This document shows, one piece after another, positions 38,075 to 45,533 of a DNA stretch of 64,000 nt. How positions within the stretch are numbered: position 1 is the first letter of the stretch; each line of letters opens with the position of its first letter. Both the position numbers and the translations under genes were made by a program. Under the pieces are notes generated by a model. That model saw only the letters and a program-made list of their open reading frames with translations, ran no database searches and was not told where the DNA came from. Location: the NCBI GenBank assembly GCA_041530395.1, contig CP136945.1, positions 2,046,001 to 2,110,000 of the forward strand, read 5' to 3'. Source of the DNA: Thermosynechococcaceae cyanobacterium Okahandja (GTDB lineage Bacteria; Cyanobacteriota; Cyanobacteriia; Thermosynechococcales; Thermosynechococcaceae).

Positions 38075-38761
38075 TCAGGAATAAATAACAGCCGCAGGGG
38101 CAAGCTGGGCATCGATCCACGCCAACCAGTCTGCTAGCCCTGCTTGGGTTTGTACCGAAACCCAAAAAATTGGTGCTGTGGGATTGATGAGGCGCAAGTT
38201 TTGCTGCAATGCGGCCTGATCTAGGGGGAGGTAGGGCAGGAGATCGGTTTTGGTAATAACAATGCAGTCAGCCGCCCGGAACATGATGGGATACTTCAGG
38301 GGCTTGTCTTCCCCTTCGGTAACGCTGAGTAGGGCAATTTTGGCGTGCTCTCCTACGGCAAATTCAGCCGGACAGACCAAGTTACCGACATTTTCCACTA
38401 GCAACAGGTCAAAATTTTGCAGGGGCGCGGCTTCCCGTTCAAGTAGGGTGATGCCCCCCTGCACCATTGCCGCATCCAAGTGGCAGGCGCGGCCAGTGGT
38501 GATGGGAATAACCGGAACCCCAAATTGACGCAGGCGATCAGCATCTAACTGGGTGGTCATATCCCCTTCAATAATGGCCAAGCGATAGCGCTGGCACAGG
38601 GTGCCTAACACGGCTTCGAGCAGCGCGGTTTTGCCTGCTCCCGGGCTACTCATCAGGTTAAAGCAACGCACCCCGGCGGCATCAAACGTCTGCCGATTAT
38701 GGCTGGCTTGGTGCTCGTTGGCATGGAGCAGGTTAACGCCAAGATCAACAATTTTGTGCAT
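38075..38761 (-). CDS. ghaB: HypB-like nickel-insertion GTPase (GhaB) for guanidine hydrolase
   Basis: A 228-residue SIMIBI GTPase of the HypB family. It has the P-loop SSPGAGKT (38-45), an [12 protein letters not shown] switch, [10 protein letters not shown] with the metal-site cysteine, and the base-recognition motif TKTDLL. ATG at 38761 fits HypB proteins ([12 protein letters not shown]); a longer in-frame start exists upstream but reaches far into the HypA-like gene. HypB normally loads nickel into hydrogenase. No hydrogenase gene is here, and in Synechocystis the equivalent protein matures the guanidine hydrolase. It overlaps ghaA by 17 bases. Confidence 0.88.
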   Translation of the reverse strand: MHKIVDLGVNLLHANEHQASHNRQTFDAAGVRCFNLMSSPGAGKTALLEAVLGTLCQRYRLAIIEGDMTTQLDADRLRQFGVPVIPITTGRACHLDAAMVQGGITLLEREAAPLQNFDLLLVENVGNLVCPAEFAVGEHAKIALLSVTEGEDKPLKYPIMFRAADCIVITKTDLLPYLPLDQAALQQNLRLINPTAPIFWVSVQTQAGLADWLAWIDAQLAPAAVIYS

Positions 38762-39119
38762 AGGAGTCTGGACCTGTGGCAGTACAAATGTGAGCAATTT
38801 TTAGTTCTCGGCCTGAGAGAATTTCCGTTAAGGGGGCGTGACAAGTCGGGCAGGTGTAGGCCTGCTCTAGTACGGGACGGTAGGACTGCTGACAGTGGGG
38901 ACAGTAGGCGACAAAGGGGATGGATTCAATACAGAGGCGACACTCGGCCAGAAACGTTCCCGGTACCGCGGCGGCAAAGGCACTGAGCAGACTCGCTGGC
39001 TCCACACAGGTAAATTCGCCCACTTGCAGGTGTACTTCCCGCACAGGGGGACGATCTGCCTCATGCCACCAGTCCCTCAGGGTTTGCAGGAGTGCTTTGG
39101 TCATATCCACTTCGTGCAT
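38745..39119 (-). CDS. ghaA: HypA-like nickel chaperone (GhaA) for guanidine hydrolase
   Basis: A 124-residue HypA-family metallochaperone. It begins [10 protein letters not shown], where His2 is the family's nickel ligand, and has a zinc site of two CxxC motifs (C73/C76 in YCPHC and C90/C93 in YTCPTC). The start ATG at 39119 shares one base with the gdmH stop codon (TAATG), so translation is coupled to the enzyme it serves. Its 3' end overlaps the HypB-like gene. Confidence 0.9.
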   Translation of the reverse strand: MHEVDMTKALLQTLRDWWHEADRPPVREVHLQVGEFTCVEPASLLSAFAAAVPGTFLAECRLCIESIPFVAYCPHCQQSYRPVLEQAYTCPTCHAPLTEILSGRELKIAHICTATGPDSYAQNC

Positions 39120-40285
39120 TAGCGACCTCGCCAATCACTAATCAGTTCCGGCTGGGCAAAGGGGTGGATATAGTCTGGCTTGCGCTTGCGGGGCAGTTGG
39201 CCAGAGCGCACTAAATGGGCTAGGGTGTCACAGATAACTCGGGTGGCCATCAGGGAGGTAATGTCGCTAATGTCGTAGGGCGGAGAGACCTCTACGACCT
39301 CAATTCCACAGACGGGCACCCGTGGAATAATGCGCGCTAGCAGTCCTAGGGCTTCCCGGGGCAGTAGCCCACCGGGTTCCGGCCAGCCAGTACCGGGGAC
39401 AAAACCAGCATCGATGCAGTCAATGTCAAAGCTAATCCAAACGCAGTCGGTACCCTGAGTGGCGCGTTCAATAGCAAACTCGGCGGCGGCATCCAGCCCC
39501 ATTTCGGTAATATCGGTTACCGTGAGGATATTGGTTGCCCGCTCACGGCACACTTGAACGCCGGGGCGGGGGACTTGCCAGCCGCCAATGCCAAGCTGAA
39601 CAAGGTTTTTGGCTGGGGCGTTGCGGATATTGGTGGCATGAAACCATGGACAGGTGTGCATCCGCTCGTCTAGATCGGTTTCTTGGGTGTCCACGTGGCG
39701 ATCGAAGTGAATGATGCCAACTTTTTTATCGCCAAGGTGGCGACAAATACCACGAATGGTGGGGTAGCCAATGGAATGGTCGCCGCCAAGGACAACGGGC
39801 AATGCCCCACTGGCAAAAACGTGGGCAACCGCTTTGGAAATTTGATCAAAGGATTTTTCAATATTGGCGGGAATGGTAAAGACATCGCCAATGTCGGCAA
39901 TGGTAATCGACTCCCGCAAATCAACCCCTAACTCGAAGTTGTAGGGGGTGTAAAGGGCGGAAATGCGGCGAATGCCTTGGGGGCCAAAGCGGGTGCCGGG
40001 GCGATAGGTGGTGCCACAGTCGTGGGGGACACCCAAGATGGCAACATCGTACTTGCCGACGTTATGGACGTTTTCAAGGTAGGGAGCCTTCAGAAACGTG
40101 TTAATACCGGCGAAGTGCGGCAGTTCACCGCGGGAGAAGGTGGGAATGGTGCGATCGCGAATACTTTCGGCGGCTTCAAGGCCGTATTGCACCCCTTGGG
40201 TGACTTCCCGCTGCCAACCAGCAATTGGAAGCTGGGCTTCAGCATCAAGGCCAAACTGAGCCTCTGAAGGCGGTTCTGGAGTCAT
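39119..40285 (-). CDS. gdmH: Ni-dependent guanidine hydrolase (GdmH), ureohydrolase family
   Basis: A 388-residue arginase/agmatinase-family enzyme. The metal ligands are present: H170 in LGGDHS, D195/H197/D199 in HFDRHVDTQ, and D288/D290 in SFDIDCID. The FDRHVDTQ variant of the usual DAHxD motif, the N-terminal extension of about 75 residues, and the neighbouring hypA/hypB-like genes match Synechocystis Sll1077. That protein was annotated as agmatinase but shown to be a nickel-dependent guanidine hydrolase that makes urea and ammonium. A guanidine-I riboswitch directly upstream supports this substrate. ATG at 40285 is preferred, with GGA six bases ahead; an upstream in-frame start adds seven residues. 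Confidence 0.9.
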   Translation of the reverse strand: MTPEPPSEAQFGLDAEAQLPIAGWQREVTQGVQYGLEAAESIRDRTIPTFSRGELPHFAGINTFLKAPYLENVHNVGKYDVAILGVPHDCGTTYRPGTRFGPQGIRRISALYTPYNFELGVDLRESITIADIGDVFTIPANIEKSFDQISKAVAHVFASGALPVVLGGDHSIGYPTIRGICRHLGDKKVGIIHFDRHVDTQETDLDERMHTCPWFHATNIRNAPAKNLVQLGIGGWQVPRPGVQVCRERATNILTVTDITEMGLDAAAEFAIERATQGTDCVWISFDIDCIDAGFVPGTGWPEPGGLLPREALGLLARIIPRVPVCGIEVVEVSPPYDISDITSLMATRVICDTLAHLVRSGQLPRKRKPDYIHPFAQPELISDWRGR

Positions 40286-40310
40286 AGCAGTTCCGGTTAG
40301 ACACAATATG

Positions 40311-40424
40311 CTAGGTATGGTCTCCCGGGCTTTTATCCCGCCGTGTCACCAGATGAAACAACCTGGCTGCCTCTCTCGGTCCAGTTATCAGCTTGCGGCT
40401 CAGGCCACAAGCCCGGAACCCTAG
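40311..40424 (-). promoter_or_regulatory. Guanidine-I (ykkC) riboswitch aptamer
   Basis: On the minus strand the conserved elements appear in order: CTAGGGTTCCGGG (40424-40412), ACTGGACCGAGAGAGG (about 40384-40369), ACACGGCGGGATAAAAG then CCCGGGAGA (about 40345-40321), and a closing CCTAG (40315-40311) that pairs with the first CTAGG to form P1. These are the hallmark sequences of the guanidine-I class, which binds guanidinium. The aptamer ends 25 bases before the gdmH start, with no terminator between them. Confidence 0.95.
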
Positions 40425-40451
40425 ACGCGACTCTTGCGAGTATTGCCCCTG

Positions 40452-40493
40452 ATCCTAATGGGGGGGACGGGGATAAACTGTATCTGGAAATAC
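40452..40493 (-). promoter_or_regulatory. NtcA-activated promoter of the guanidine operon
   Basis: An NtcA box GTA-N8-TAC lies at 40480-40493 (GTATTTCCAGATAC on the minus strand). Exactly 22 bases downstream is TAGGAT (40457-40452), which fits the TAN3T -10 element of canonical NtcA-activated promoters. Transcription would start near 40445, about 20 bases before the riboswitch. No matching -10 element is found at that distance in the opposite direction, toward the stress-protein gene. Confidence 0.8.
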
Positions 40494-40632
40494 CGTTCCC
40501 CGAAAACTTATGGGTTCTAAGATTTGTGGAGTTCCACCAGAAGGCTAGCCGCCAGACCTAAGATCGTCAGTAGATCGTCCGTAGTGGCCATCGACCCTGT
40601 GATGATCACCAGTTTTTGGGAGTTTAATACTT

Positions 40633-41487
40633 ATGATTGGAAATATTCTATTAGCAGACTCGGGAACAGGACAATCGGAACAAATGCTCAAGTCGCTGAT
40701 GGAACTGCCAGCAATTCAGCGGGCGGCGGTGACGGTGTTGCACGTGATTCCCCCCAAAATTATTGCGGAAGATATGGCAGCGCAGCGGCAAGCGGGGGCA
40801 AAGCTCTTGGCTGAGGCGGTAGAGCGGCTGCACCTTGATCCGGTCACCAACGTTAATACCCTGCTGCGGGAAGGGGATCCCAAAGACACGGTGCTGCAAG
40901 TGGCGGATGAGATCAATGCCGATCTAATTATTATGGGGTCGCGGGGTCTCAAGCGGCTCCAGTCCATCCTAGAGAACTCGGTTAGTCAGTACGTTTTCCA
41001 GCTTTCTTCGCGGCCAATGCTCTTGGTGCGGGATGATTTGTTTGTTAAAAAAATTAACCGCATTATGGTGGCGCTCAATGCCCAACCGGCAGCGAAGGCT
41101 TCCTTGGACTTGGCGTTGCGGCTGATGGATGGCCTCAAGGGCGGCAAGCTCATTCTTGCCCATGTCAATCCTGATTTGAAGGGGCATTCCGATGTGCAGC
41201 CGGGGGCGGCAGAGCAGGATCCAGTGCTCTCGGAAGCAGCACGGCAAGCAAAACAGCGGGGAATCGAGTATCAGTGTGTGCTTTCTACCGGTAAGCCGGG
41301 GGAGGAAATCTGCCGAATTGCGGCGGATACCAATGCGGATTTGTTGGTGCTGGGGTCTCCGGATCGGCGGCCCTCGATTGCCCGCAGTTTGCCGGATTTA
41401 GATCGGCTATTGGGCACGTCCATCTCAGATTATGTCCGGGTCTATGCCGAGTGCCCGGTGTTGTTTGTGCGACAATCAGAGGCATAA
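40633..41487 (+). CDS. Tandem universal stress protein (two UspA domains)
   Basis: A 284-residue protein with two UspA-type domains. The first begins MIGNILLADSGTG and contains ADLIIMGSRGLKRLQSILENSVSQYVF (read in two parts). The second begins near residue 139 (INRIMVALNAQPAAK) and ends with ADLLVLGSPDRRPS and CPVLFVRQ. Conserved glycines of the nucleotide-binding loop (G-x2-G type) are present in the first domain. It is divergent from the guanidine operon, and its own promoter must lie in 40500-40632. It is distinct from the other tandem stress protein at 8533. Confidence 0.87.
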   Translation: MIGNILLADSGTGQSEQMLKSLMELPAIQRAAVTVLHVIPPKIIAEDMAAQRQAGAKLLAEAVERLHLDPVTNVNTLLREGDPKDTVLQVADEINADLIIMGSRGLKRLQSILENSVSQYVFQLSSRPMLLVRDDLFVKKINRIMVALNAQPAAKASLDLALRLMDGLKGGKLILAHVNPDLKGHSDVQPGAAEQDPVLSEAARQAKQRGIEYQCVLSTGKPGEEICRIAADTNADLLVLGSPDRRPSIARSLPDLDRLLGTSISDYVRVYAECPVLFVRQSEA

Positions 41488-41508
41488 TCTTTTACCCGTT
41501 GCCCTGCT

Positions 41509-42132
41509 GTGACGTTTTTTGAGGAACCCCGTTGGCAGAGCGATCGCCTCTGGCGGCAACTGAGTGAAGCGGTAGAATACCTATTGTTAGAACTGTTCCG
41601 CTCTGAGGCGCGCCCCCTATGGCAAGAGAGCGCCACCTTTGAGGCATGGGTGCAATGGCTGTTCCGCTGGTTACTGTTGGTCCTCCTTGGGGCTGGCCTT
41701 TATCTTCTAGGGCGCTGGCTCTGGCGGTGGTGGCAACGGCGATCGCGCCCCTTGCCCCAGATGCCCTTGGGCGGCATGACGGAGCGGCCGCGACCCGTCC
41801 ATGAGTGGCTAGAACTTGCCCAAGTCCTACAACTGGCGGGGGACTACACGGGTGCGTGTCGAGCGCTGTACATGGCACTCCTGTACCGCTTACAGGAGGC
41901 TAACTGGCTGCGGGTTCAACACCATTGGACAGACCGGGAGTATTTGCAGGAGCTAGACCGCCTGTTTCAATTGGGAGAGCGATCGCCCGGGGTGCGCCGG
42001 AGCATTCAACACCTGTTCCACGTTCACAGCCGCAGCTACTACGGCGGTCAACCGCTTGATCCCGAAACCCTTGCCAGTTGCCAAGCGGCCTACTTTGACA
42101 TTGAACCCCAGCTTCAGGCACCCGCACGATGA
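41509..42132 (+). CDS. DUF4129 domain-containing membrane protein
   Basis: A 207-residue protein starting at GTG 41509. It has one membrane helix (about residues 50-72, WLFRWLLLVLLGAGLYLLG), a basic juxtamembrane stretch, and a C-terminal DUF4129 domain with a conserved YLQELDRL and the HVHSRSYYGG motif. It overlaps the next gene by four bases (ATGA). DUF4129 proteins often pair with DUF4350 and AAA/MoxR-type genes in membrane-linked operons; the function is not established. Confidence 0.82.
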   Translation: MTFFEEPRWQSDRLWRQLSEAVEYLLLELFRSEARPLWQESATFEAWVQWLFRWLLLVLLGAGLYLLGRWLWRWWQRRSRPLPQMPLGGMTERPRPVHEWLELAQVLQLAGDYTGACRALYMALLYRLQEANWLRVQHHWTDREYLQELDRLFQLGERSPGVRRSIQHLFHVHSRSYYGGQPLDPETLASCQAAYFDIEPQLQAPAR

Positions 42133-43271
42133 AAACACCGTCTCGCTGGCGCTGGCTGTTGCTGCTCATTGCCGTTGGGGTACTGGTGGTCGTAGGGGTG
42201 CTGCTGATGGCGCTGGCTCCCTCACAACGGGCAGGCTCGTCCTTCGACACTTCCCCCTGGGGTAGCCGTCAGTTTTACGAGTACCTCCAACAACAAGGCC
42301 GACGGGTGGAACGCTGGCAGCGGGACTACCCCAACCTGAAGGGGCAAGGGCAGGTGCTTGTGCAAATTAGTGGTCGCCCCTTGGGGCTATCGGCGGATTT
42401 GGTGCAATGGTTAGAAGCGGGCAATACCCTCGTTCGCTTTTATTGGCACGGGGAACCCACGGCGGCCCCCTTTAGCCAGCGCCTGCCAACTCCCCAAGGC
42501 TCTGTGCTTGTGGAAACACGCCGTCGATTGCAACGCCGCGATCTCGACACTGGCGATCGCCCCCTACTGGCCGATGACTACGGCATTATTGCTTACCTGC
42601 GGCCCATAGCCGGCGGTGGACAACAACTCCACAGCGTTTATCCATGGCTAGTGGCCAATGCCTACGGCAACGACCCTCCGTTAGCCAACTTTGCAGCGGT
42701 AGCGGCATTCCTAGAAGCGTTACCGCCCACAACTACTATCTACTTCGATGAGTGGCTGCACGGCTATCGGCAGCGCACCCCAGACGACGTGGTAACTCGC
42801 CCGGAGTATCGCAGTGTACTCGACTACCTCAGTCGTACCCAATGGCTGGGGATTGGCTTGCAACTGGGGTTAATTCTGCTTATTTTGCTGTGGCAGCAGA
42901 GTCAGCGCTTTGGCCCACCCCTTCAGGAGCGCCCCCCTACCCCCAGCAACAGCGCTACCTACATTGCCGCCCTAGCCGCCGTTCTGCAACGCGCCCAGCA
43001 GCGTGCCTTTGTCCAGCAGCAACTTCAGTCATACCTGCGCCATCAACTGGCGGCAAAACTTGGCTTGAGCGCCGATCGCGGCAATCCGCACCACCTCCCC
43101 GACGATGCGAGCCTGATCCAAGCATGGCAGGCGTTGACGGGTCACTCCCCCAGCCAACTGCAAACTGTGCTGCAAGCGCACCCCACCCAGAGCGATCGCC
43201 AACTGTTACAGTGGCTACAGGCCGCTGCCAGCGTCTTAGAGCCACTCGATCGCGGCCCCTCGCCAGACTAG
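42129..43271 (+). CDS. DUF4350 domain-containing membrane protein
   Basis: A 380-residue protein with an N-terminal membrane helix (about residues 9-30), a DUF4350 domain ([22 protein letters not shown] onward, read in two parts), a second helix near 240-260 ([14 protein letters not shown]), and a Gln-rich cytoplasmic tail. The start overlaps the DUF4129 stop by four bases, which supports a joint function. The stop is shared (CTAG) with the convergent ferredoxin gene. No catalytic motif is seen. Confidence 0.82.
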   Translation: MKTPSRWRWLLLLIAVGVLVVVGVLLMALAPSQRAGSSFDTSPWGSRQFYEYLQQQGRRVERWQRDYPNLKGQGQVLVQISGRPLGLSADLVQWLEAGNTLVRFYWHGEPTAAPFSQRLPTPQGSVLVETRRRLQRRDLDTGDRPLLADDYGIIAYLRPIAGGGQQLHSVYPWLVANAYGNDPPLANFAAVAAFLEALPPTTTIYFDEWLHGYRQRTPDDVVTRPEYRSVLDYLSRTQWLGIGLQLGLILLILLWQQSQRFGPPLQERPPTPSNSATYIAALAAVLQRAQQRAFVQQQLQSYLRHQLAAKLGLSADRGNPHHLPDDASLIQAWQALTGHSPSQLQTVLQAHPTQSDRQLLQWLQAAASVLEPLDRGPSPD

Positions 43272-43588
43272 GGCTTTGTTTTCACCGATACAGGCCCGTT
43301 CACCAACGTTTGACACGCCAAGCGGTAACTCTCCGGTTTGCGGCGCAGCTTCCGCTCTTCGACAGCAGTCCGAGGCGACAAATGTTCCATACCCTCAACA
43401 ATTTCCACAATGCAGGTGCCACACTGGCCGTAGCCGCCACAGTTAAAGAGCTTGCCTTTGAGGGTATAAAGGTCAATCCCCGCTTCCATTGCTTTTAAGC
43501 GCAAGTTTGCTCCGTTTGCCGCAACAATTTCTTGGTTTTCGTTAACAAACTTAATATTTGTGCCCACAAATTCAGCTTTGCTTGCCAT
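43268..43588 (-). CDS. 2Fe-2S ferredoxin with adrenodoxin-like cysteine spacing
   Basis: A 106-residue 2Fe-2S protein. The cluster ligands are C50, C56, C59 and C92 ([16 protein letters not shown] ... RLACQT). The spacing between the first two is five residues, as in adrenodoxin-type ferredoxins, rather than four as in plant-type PetF. It is therefore unlikely to be the main photosynthetic ferredoxin. It is divergent from psbB and convergent with the DUF4350 gene. The electron partner is unknown. Confidence 0.9.
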   Translation of the reverse strand: MASKAEFVGTNIKFVNENQEIVAANGANLRLKAMEAGIDLYTLKGKLFNCGGYGQCGTCIVEIVEGMEHLSPRTAVEERKLRRKPESYRLACQTLVNGPVSVKTKP

Positions 43589-43701
43589 ACCGACCCACGC
43601 TAGTTACTATTCTTAATACATTCTCATTCTGGCAGAAAAACTGACCAGCTAGAGCTAAAGTTACGGGTAGCTTGGCCGTTAAACTCTTAGTAGGGTAGCG
43701 G

Positions 43702-43767
43702 TTGTCACCGTGATCCGACTGCTTAATAAAATTTGTTCATGCAAACGCTAAACTTTTGTATAGGAGG
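43702..43767 (+). promoter_or_regulatory. psbB promoter candidate and strong ribosome-binding site
   Basis: TTGTCA at 43702-43707 resembles a -35 element, and TAAAAT at 43727-43732 resembles a -10 element, with a somewhat long 19-base spacing. AGGAGG at 43762-43767, ten bases before the psbB ATG at 43778, is a strong ribosome-binding site, as expected for a highly expressed photosystem gene. Confidence 0.4.
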
Positions 43768-43777
43768 AGCGTAGTCA

Positions 43778-45310
43778 ATGGGACTACCCTGGTACCGAGT
43801 CCACACCGTCTTGATCAATGATCCGGGGCGGTTGATTGCGGCCCACCTGATGCACACGGCATTGGTCGCCGGTTGGGCAGGGTCGATGGCTCTTTACGAG
43901 CTGGCTATTTTTGATCCGAGCGATCCGGTTTTGAATCCCATGTGGCGGCAGGGCATGTTTGTGCTGCCCTTTATGGCACGTTTGGGGGTCACCGGATCTT
44001 GGAGTGGCTGGAGCATCACCGGTGAGACGGGGGTTGACCCCGGATTTTGGAGTTTTGAGGGAGTTGCCCTCGCCCACATTGTTCTCTCTGGCCTATTGTT
44101 CCTTGCCGCCTGCTGGCACTGGGTCTATTGGGATCTAGAACTATTCCGCGATCCCCGCACAGGGGAGCCTGCCCTTGACCTGCCTAAAATGTTTGGGATT
44201 CACCTATTTTTGTCGGGGCTACTCTGTTTTAGTTTTGGTGCCTTTCACCTTACGGGTCTGTTTGGCCCAGGGATGTGGATCTCGGATCCCTACGGCCTCA
44301 CCGGTAGCGTCCAACCCGTAGCGCCGGAATGGGGTCCCGATGGCTTTAACCCCTTTAATCCGGGCGGGATTGTAGCTCACCATATTGCCGCGGGCATTGT
44401 GGGTATTATTGCTGGGCTATTCCACCTGTTGGTGCGGCCGCCGCAACGCCTTTACAAAGCCCTGCGCATGGGGAACATTGAAACGGTCTTGTCGAGCAGT
44501 ATTGCTGCCGTCTTCTTTGCGGCCTTTGTGGTAGCCGGTACGATGTGGTACGGCAGTGCCACCACGCCGATTGAGCTTTTTGGCCCGACCCGCTATCAGT
44601 GGGACAGCGGCTACTTCCAGCAGGAAATTAACCGCCGCGTTCAAGCCTCGTTGGCTAGCGGTGCAACCGCCGAGGAAGCATGGTCGGCCATTCCCGAGAA
44701 ACTGGCATTCTACGATTACATTGGCAACAACCCTGCTAAAGGTGGTTTGTTCCGCACCGGCCCCATGAATAAAGGGGATGGTATTGCCCAAGGGTGGAAA
44801 GGCCACGCGGTGTTCCGCAACAAAGACGGTGAAGAGCTATTTGTCCGCCGGATGCCGAACTTCTTCGAGACGTTCCCGGTCATCCTCACGGATAAGAATG
44901 GAGTTGTTAAGGCAGATATTCCCTTCCGTCGTGCCGAGTCGAAGTATAGCTTTGAGCAGCAAGGGGTCACCGTTAGCTTCTACGGCGGTGAGTTGAATGG
45001 CCAAACCTTCACGGATCCGCCCACGGTCAAAAGCTATGCCCGTAAAGCCATCTTTGGGGAAATCTTTGAATTTGACAAAGAAACCCTCAACTCTGATGGT
45101 ATTTTCCGCACTAGCCCCCGGGGTTGGTTTACCTTTGGCCATGCGGTGTTTGCCCTGCTGTTCTTCTTTGGGCATATTTGGCATGGTGCCCGTACCCTGT
45201 TCCGCGATGTCTTCTCTGGGATTGATCCTGAGCTATCCCCAGAGCAGGTGGAATGGGGCTTCTACCAAAAAGTGGGCGACGTAACCACCCGCCGCAAAGA
45301 AGCTGTTTAG
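43778..45310 (+). CDS. psbB: Photosystem II CP47 chlorophyll apoprotein
   Basis: A 510-residue CP47, the core antenna protein of photosystem II that binds chlorophyll a and passes excitation to the reaction centre. The N-terminus [19 protein letters not shown] is nearly invariant across cyanobacteria. Six membrane helices with paired histidines (for example [15 protein letters not shown] and [19 protein letters not shown]) are present, along with the large lumenal loop between helices five and six. It is followed by psbT after 19 bases. Confidence 0.99.
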   Translation: MGLPWYRVHTVLINDPGRLIAAHLMHTALVAGWAGSMALYELAIFDPSDPVLNPMWRQGMFVLPFMARLGVTGSWSGWSITGETGVDPGFWSFEGVALAHIVLSGLLFLAACWHWVYWDLELFRDPRTGEPALDLPKMFGIHLFLSGLLCFSFGAFHLTGLFGPGMWISDPYGLTGSVQPVAPEWGPDGFNPFNPGGIVAHHIAAGIVGIIAGLFHLLVRPPQRLYKALRMGNIETVLSSSIAAVFFAAFVVAGTMWYGSATTPIELFGPTRYQWDSGYFQQEINRRVQASLASGATAEEAWSAIPEKLAFYDYIGNNPAKGGLFRTGPMNKGDGIAQGWKGHAVFRNKDGEELFVRRMPNFFETFPVILTDKNGVVKADIPFRRAESKYSFEQQGVTVSFYGGELNGQTFTDPPTVKSYARKAIFGEIFEFDKETLNSDGIFRTSPRGWFTFGHAVFALLFFFGHIWHGARTLFRDVFSGIDPELSPEQVEWGFYQKVGDVTTRRKEAV

Positions 45311-45329
45311 CGCGTTTTAGGGAACCATC

Positions 45330-45428
45330 ATGGAAAGTATCACCTACGTTTTCATCTTTGCCTGCATTATTGCCCTCTTCTTCTTTGCGATCTTCTTCCG
45401 TGAGCCACCCCGGATCACGAAAAAGTAA
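45330..45428 (+). CDS. psbT: Photosystem II reaction centre protein T
   Basis: A 32-residue single-helix photosystem II subunit, located near the dimer interface. The sequence starts MESITYVFIFACIIALFFFA and ends with a short basic tail (REPPRITKK), matching PsbT. An AGGGA ribosome-binding site precedes it. It is co-transcribed with psbB and followed by hairpins and a terminator. Confidence 0.98.
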   Translation: MESITYVFIFACIIALFFFAIFFREPPRITKK

Positions 45429-45470
45429 GGGTTAGCTTGGCCGATCGGCTCAGCCGTACCCTTGATTCAG

Positions 45471-45486
45471 CTCAGCAGTTGCTGAG
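45471..45486 (+). repeat. Short perfect hairpin after psbT
   Basis: CTCAGCA (45471-45477) and TGCTGAG (45480-45486) pair perfectly around two bases. It lies between psbT and the main terminator and may protect the psbB-psbT mRNA 3' end. Confidence 0.45.
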
Positions 45487-45493
45487 GAGTCAC

Positions 45494-45527
45494 GAGCAGT
45501 CGTCATCAGCGGTTGCTCGTTTTTTGT
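45494..45527 (+). terminator. Rho-independent terminator of psbB-psbT
   Basis: CGAGCA (45495-45500) pairs with TGCTCG (45516-45521) and is followed directly by six Ts (45522-45527). This is a standard intrinsic terminator placed after psbT and before the convergent FAD oxidoreductase gene. Confidence 0.8.
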
Positions 45528-45533
45528 ATGGGG

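Noticed and set aside
40480-40633. NtcA control of the divergent stress-protein gene
   Set aside because: The box is symmetric, but no TAN3T occurs about 22 bases away in that direction and the gene start is 140 bases off.
42752-43498. 248-codon plus-strand frame across the DUF4350 and ferredoxin genes
   Set aside because: It is an Arg/Pro/Ser-rich shadow of two well-supported genes in other frames.
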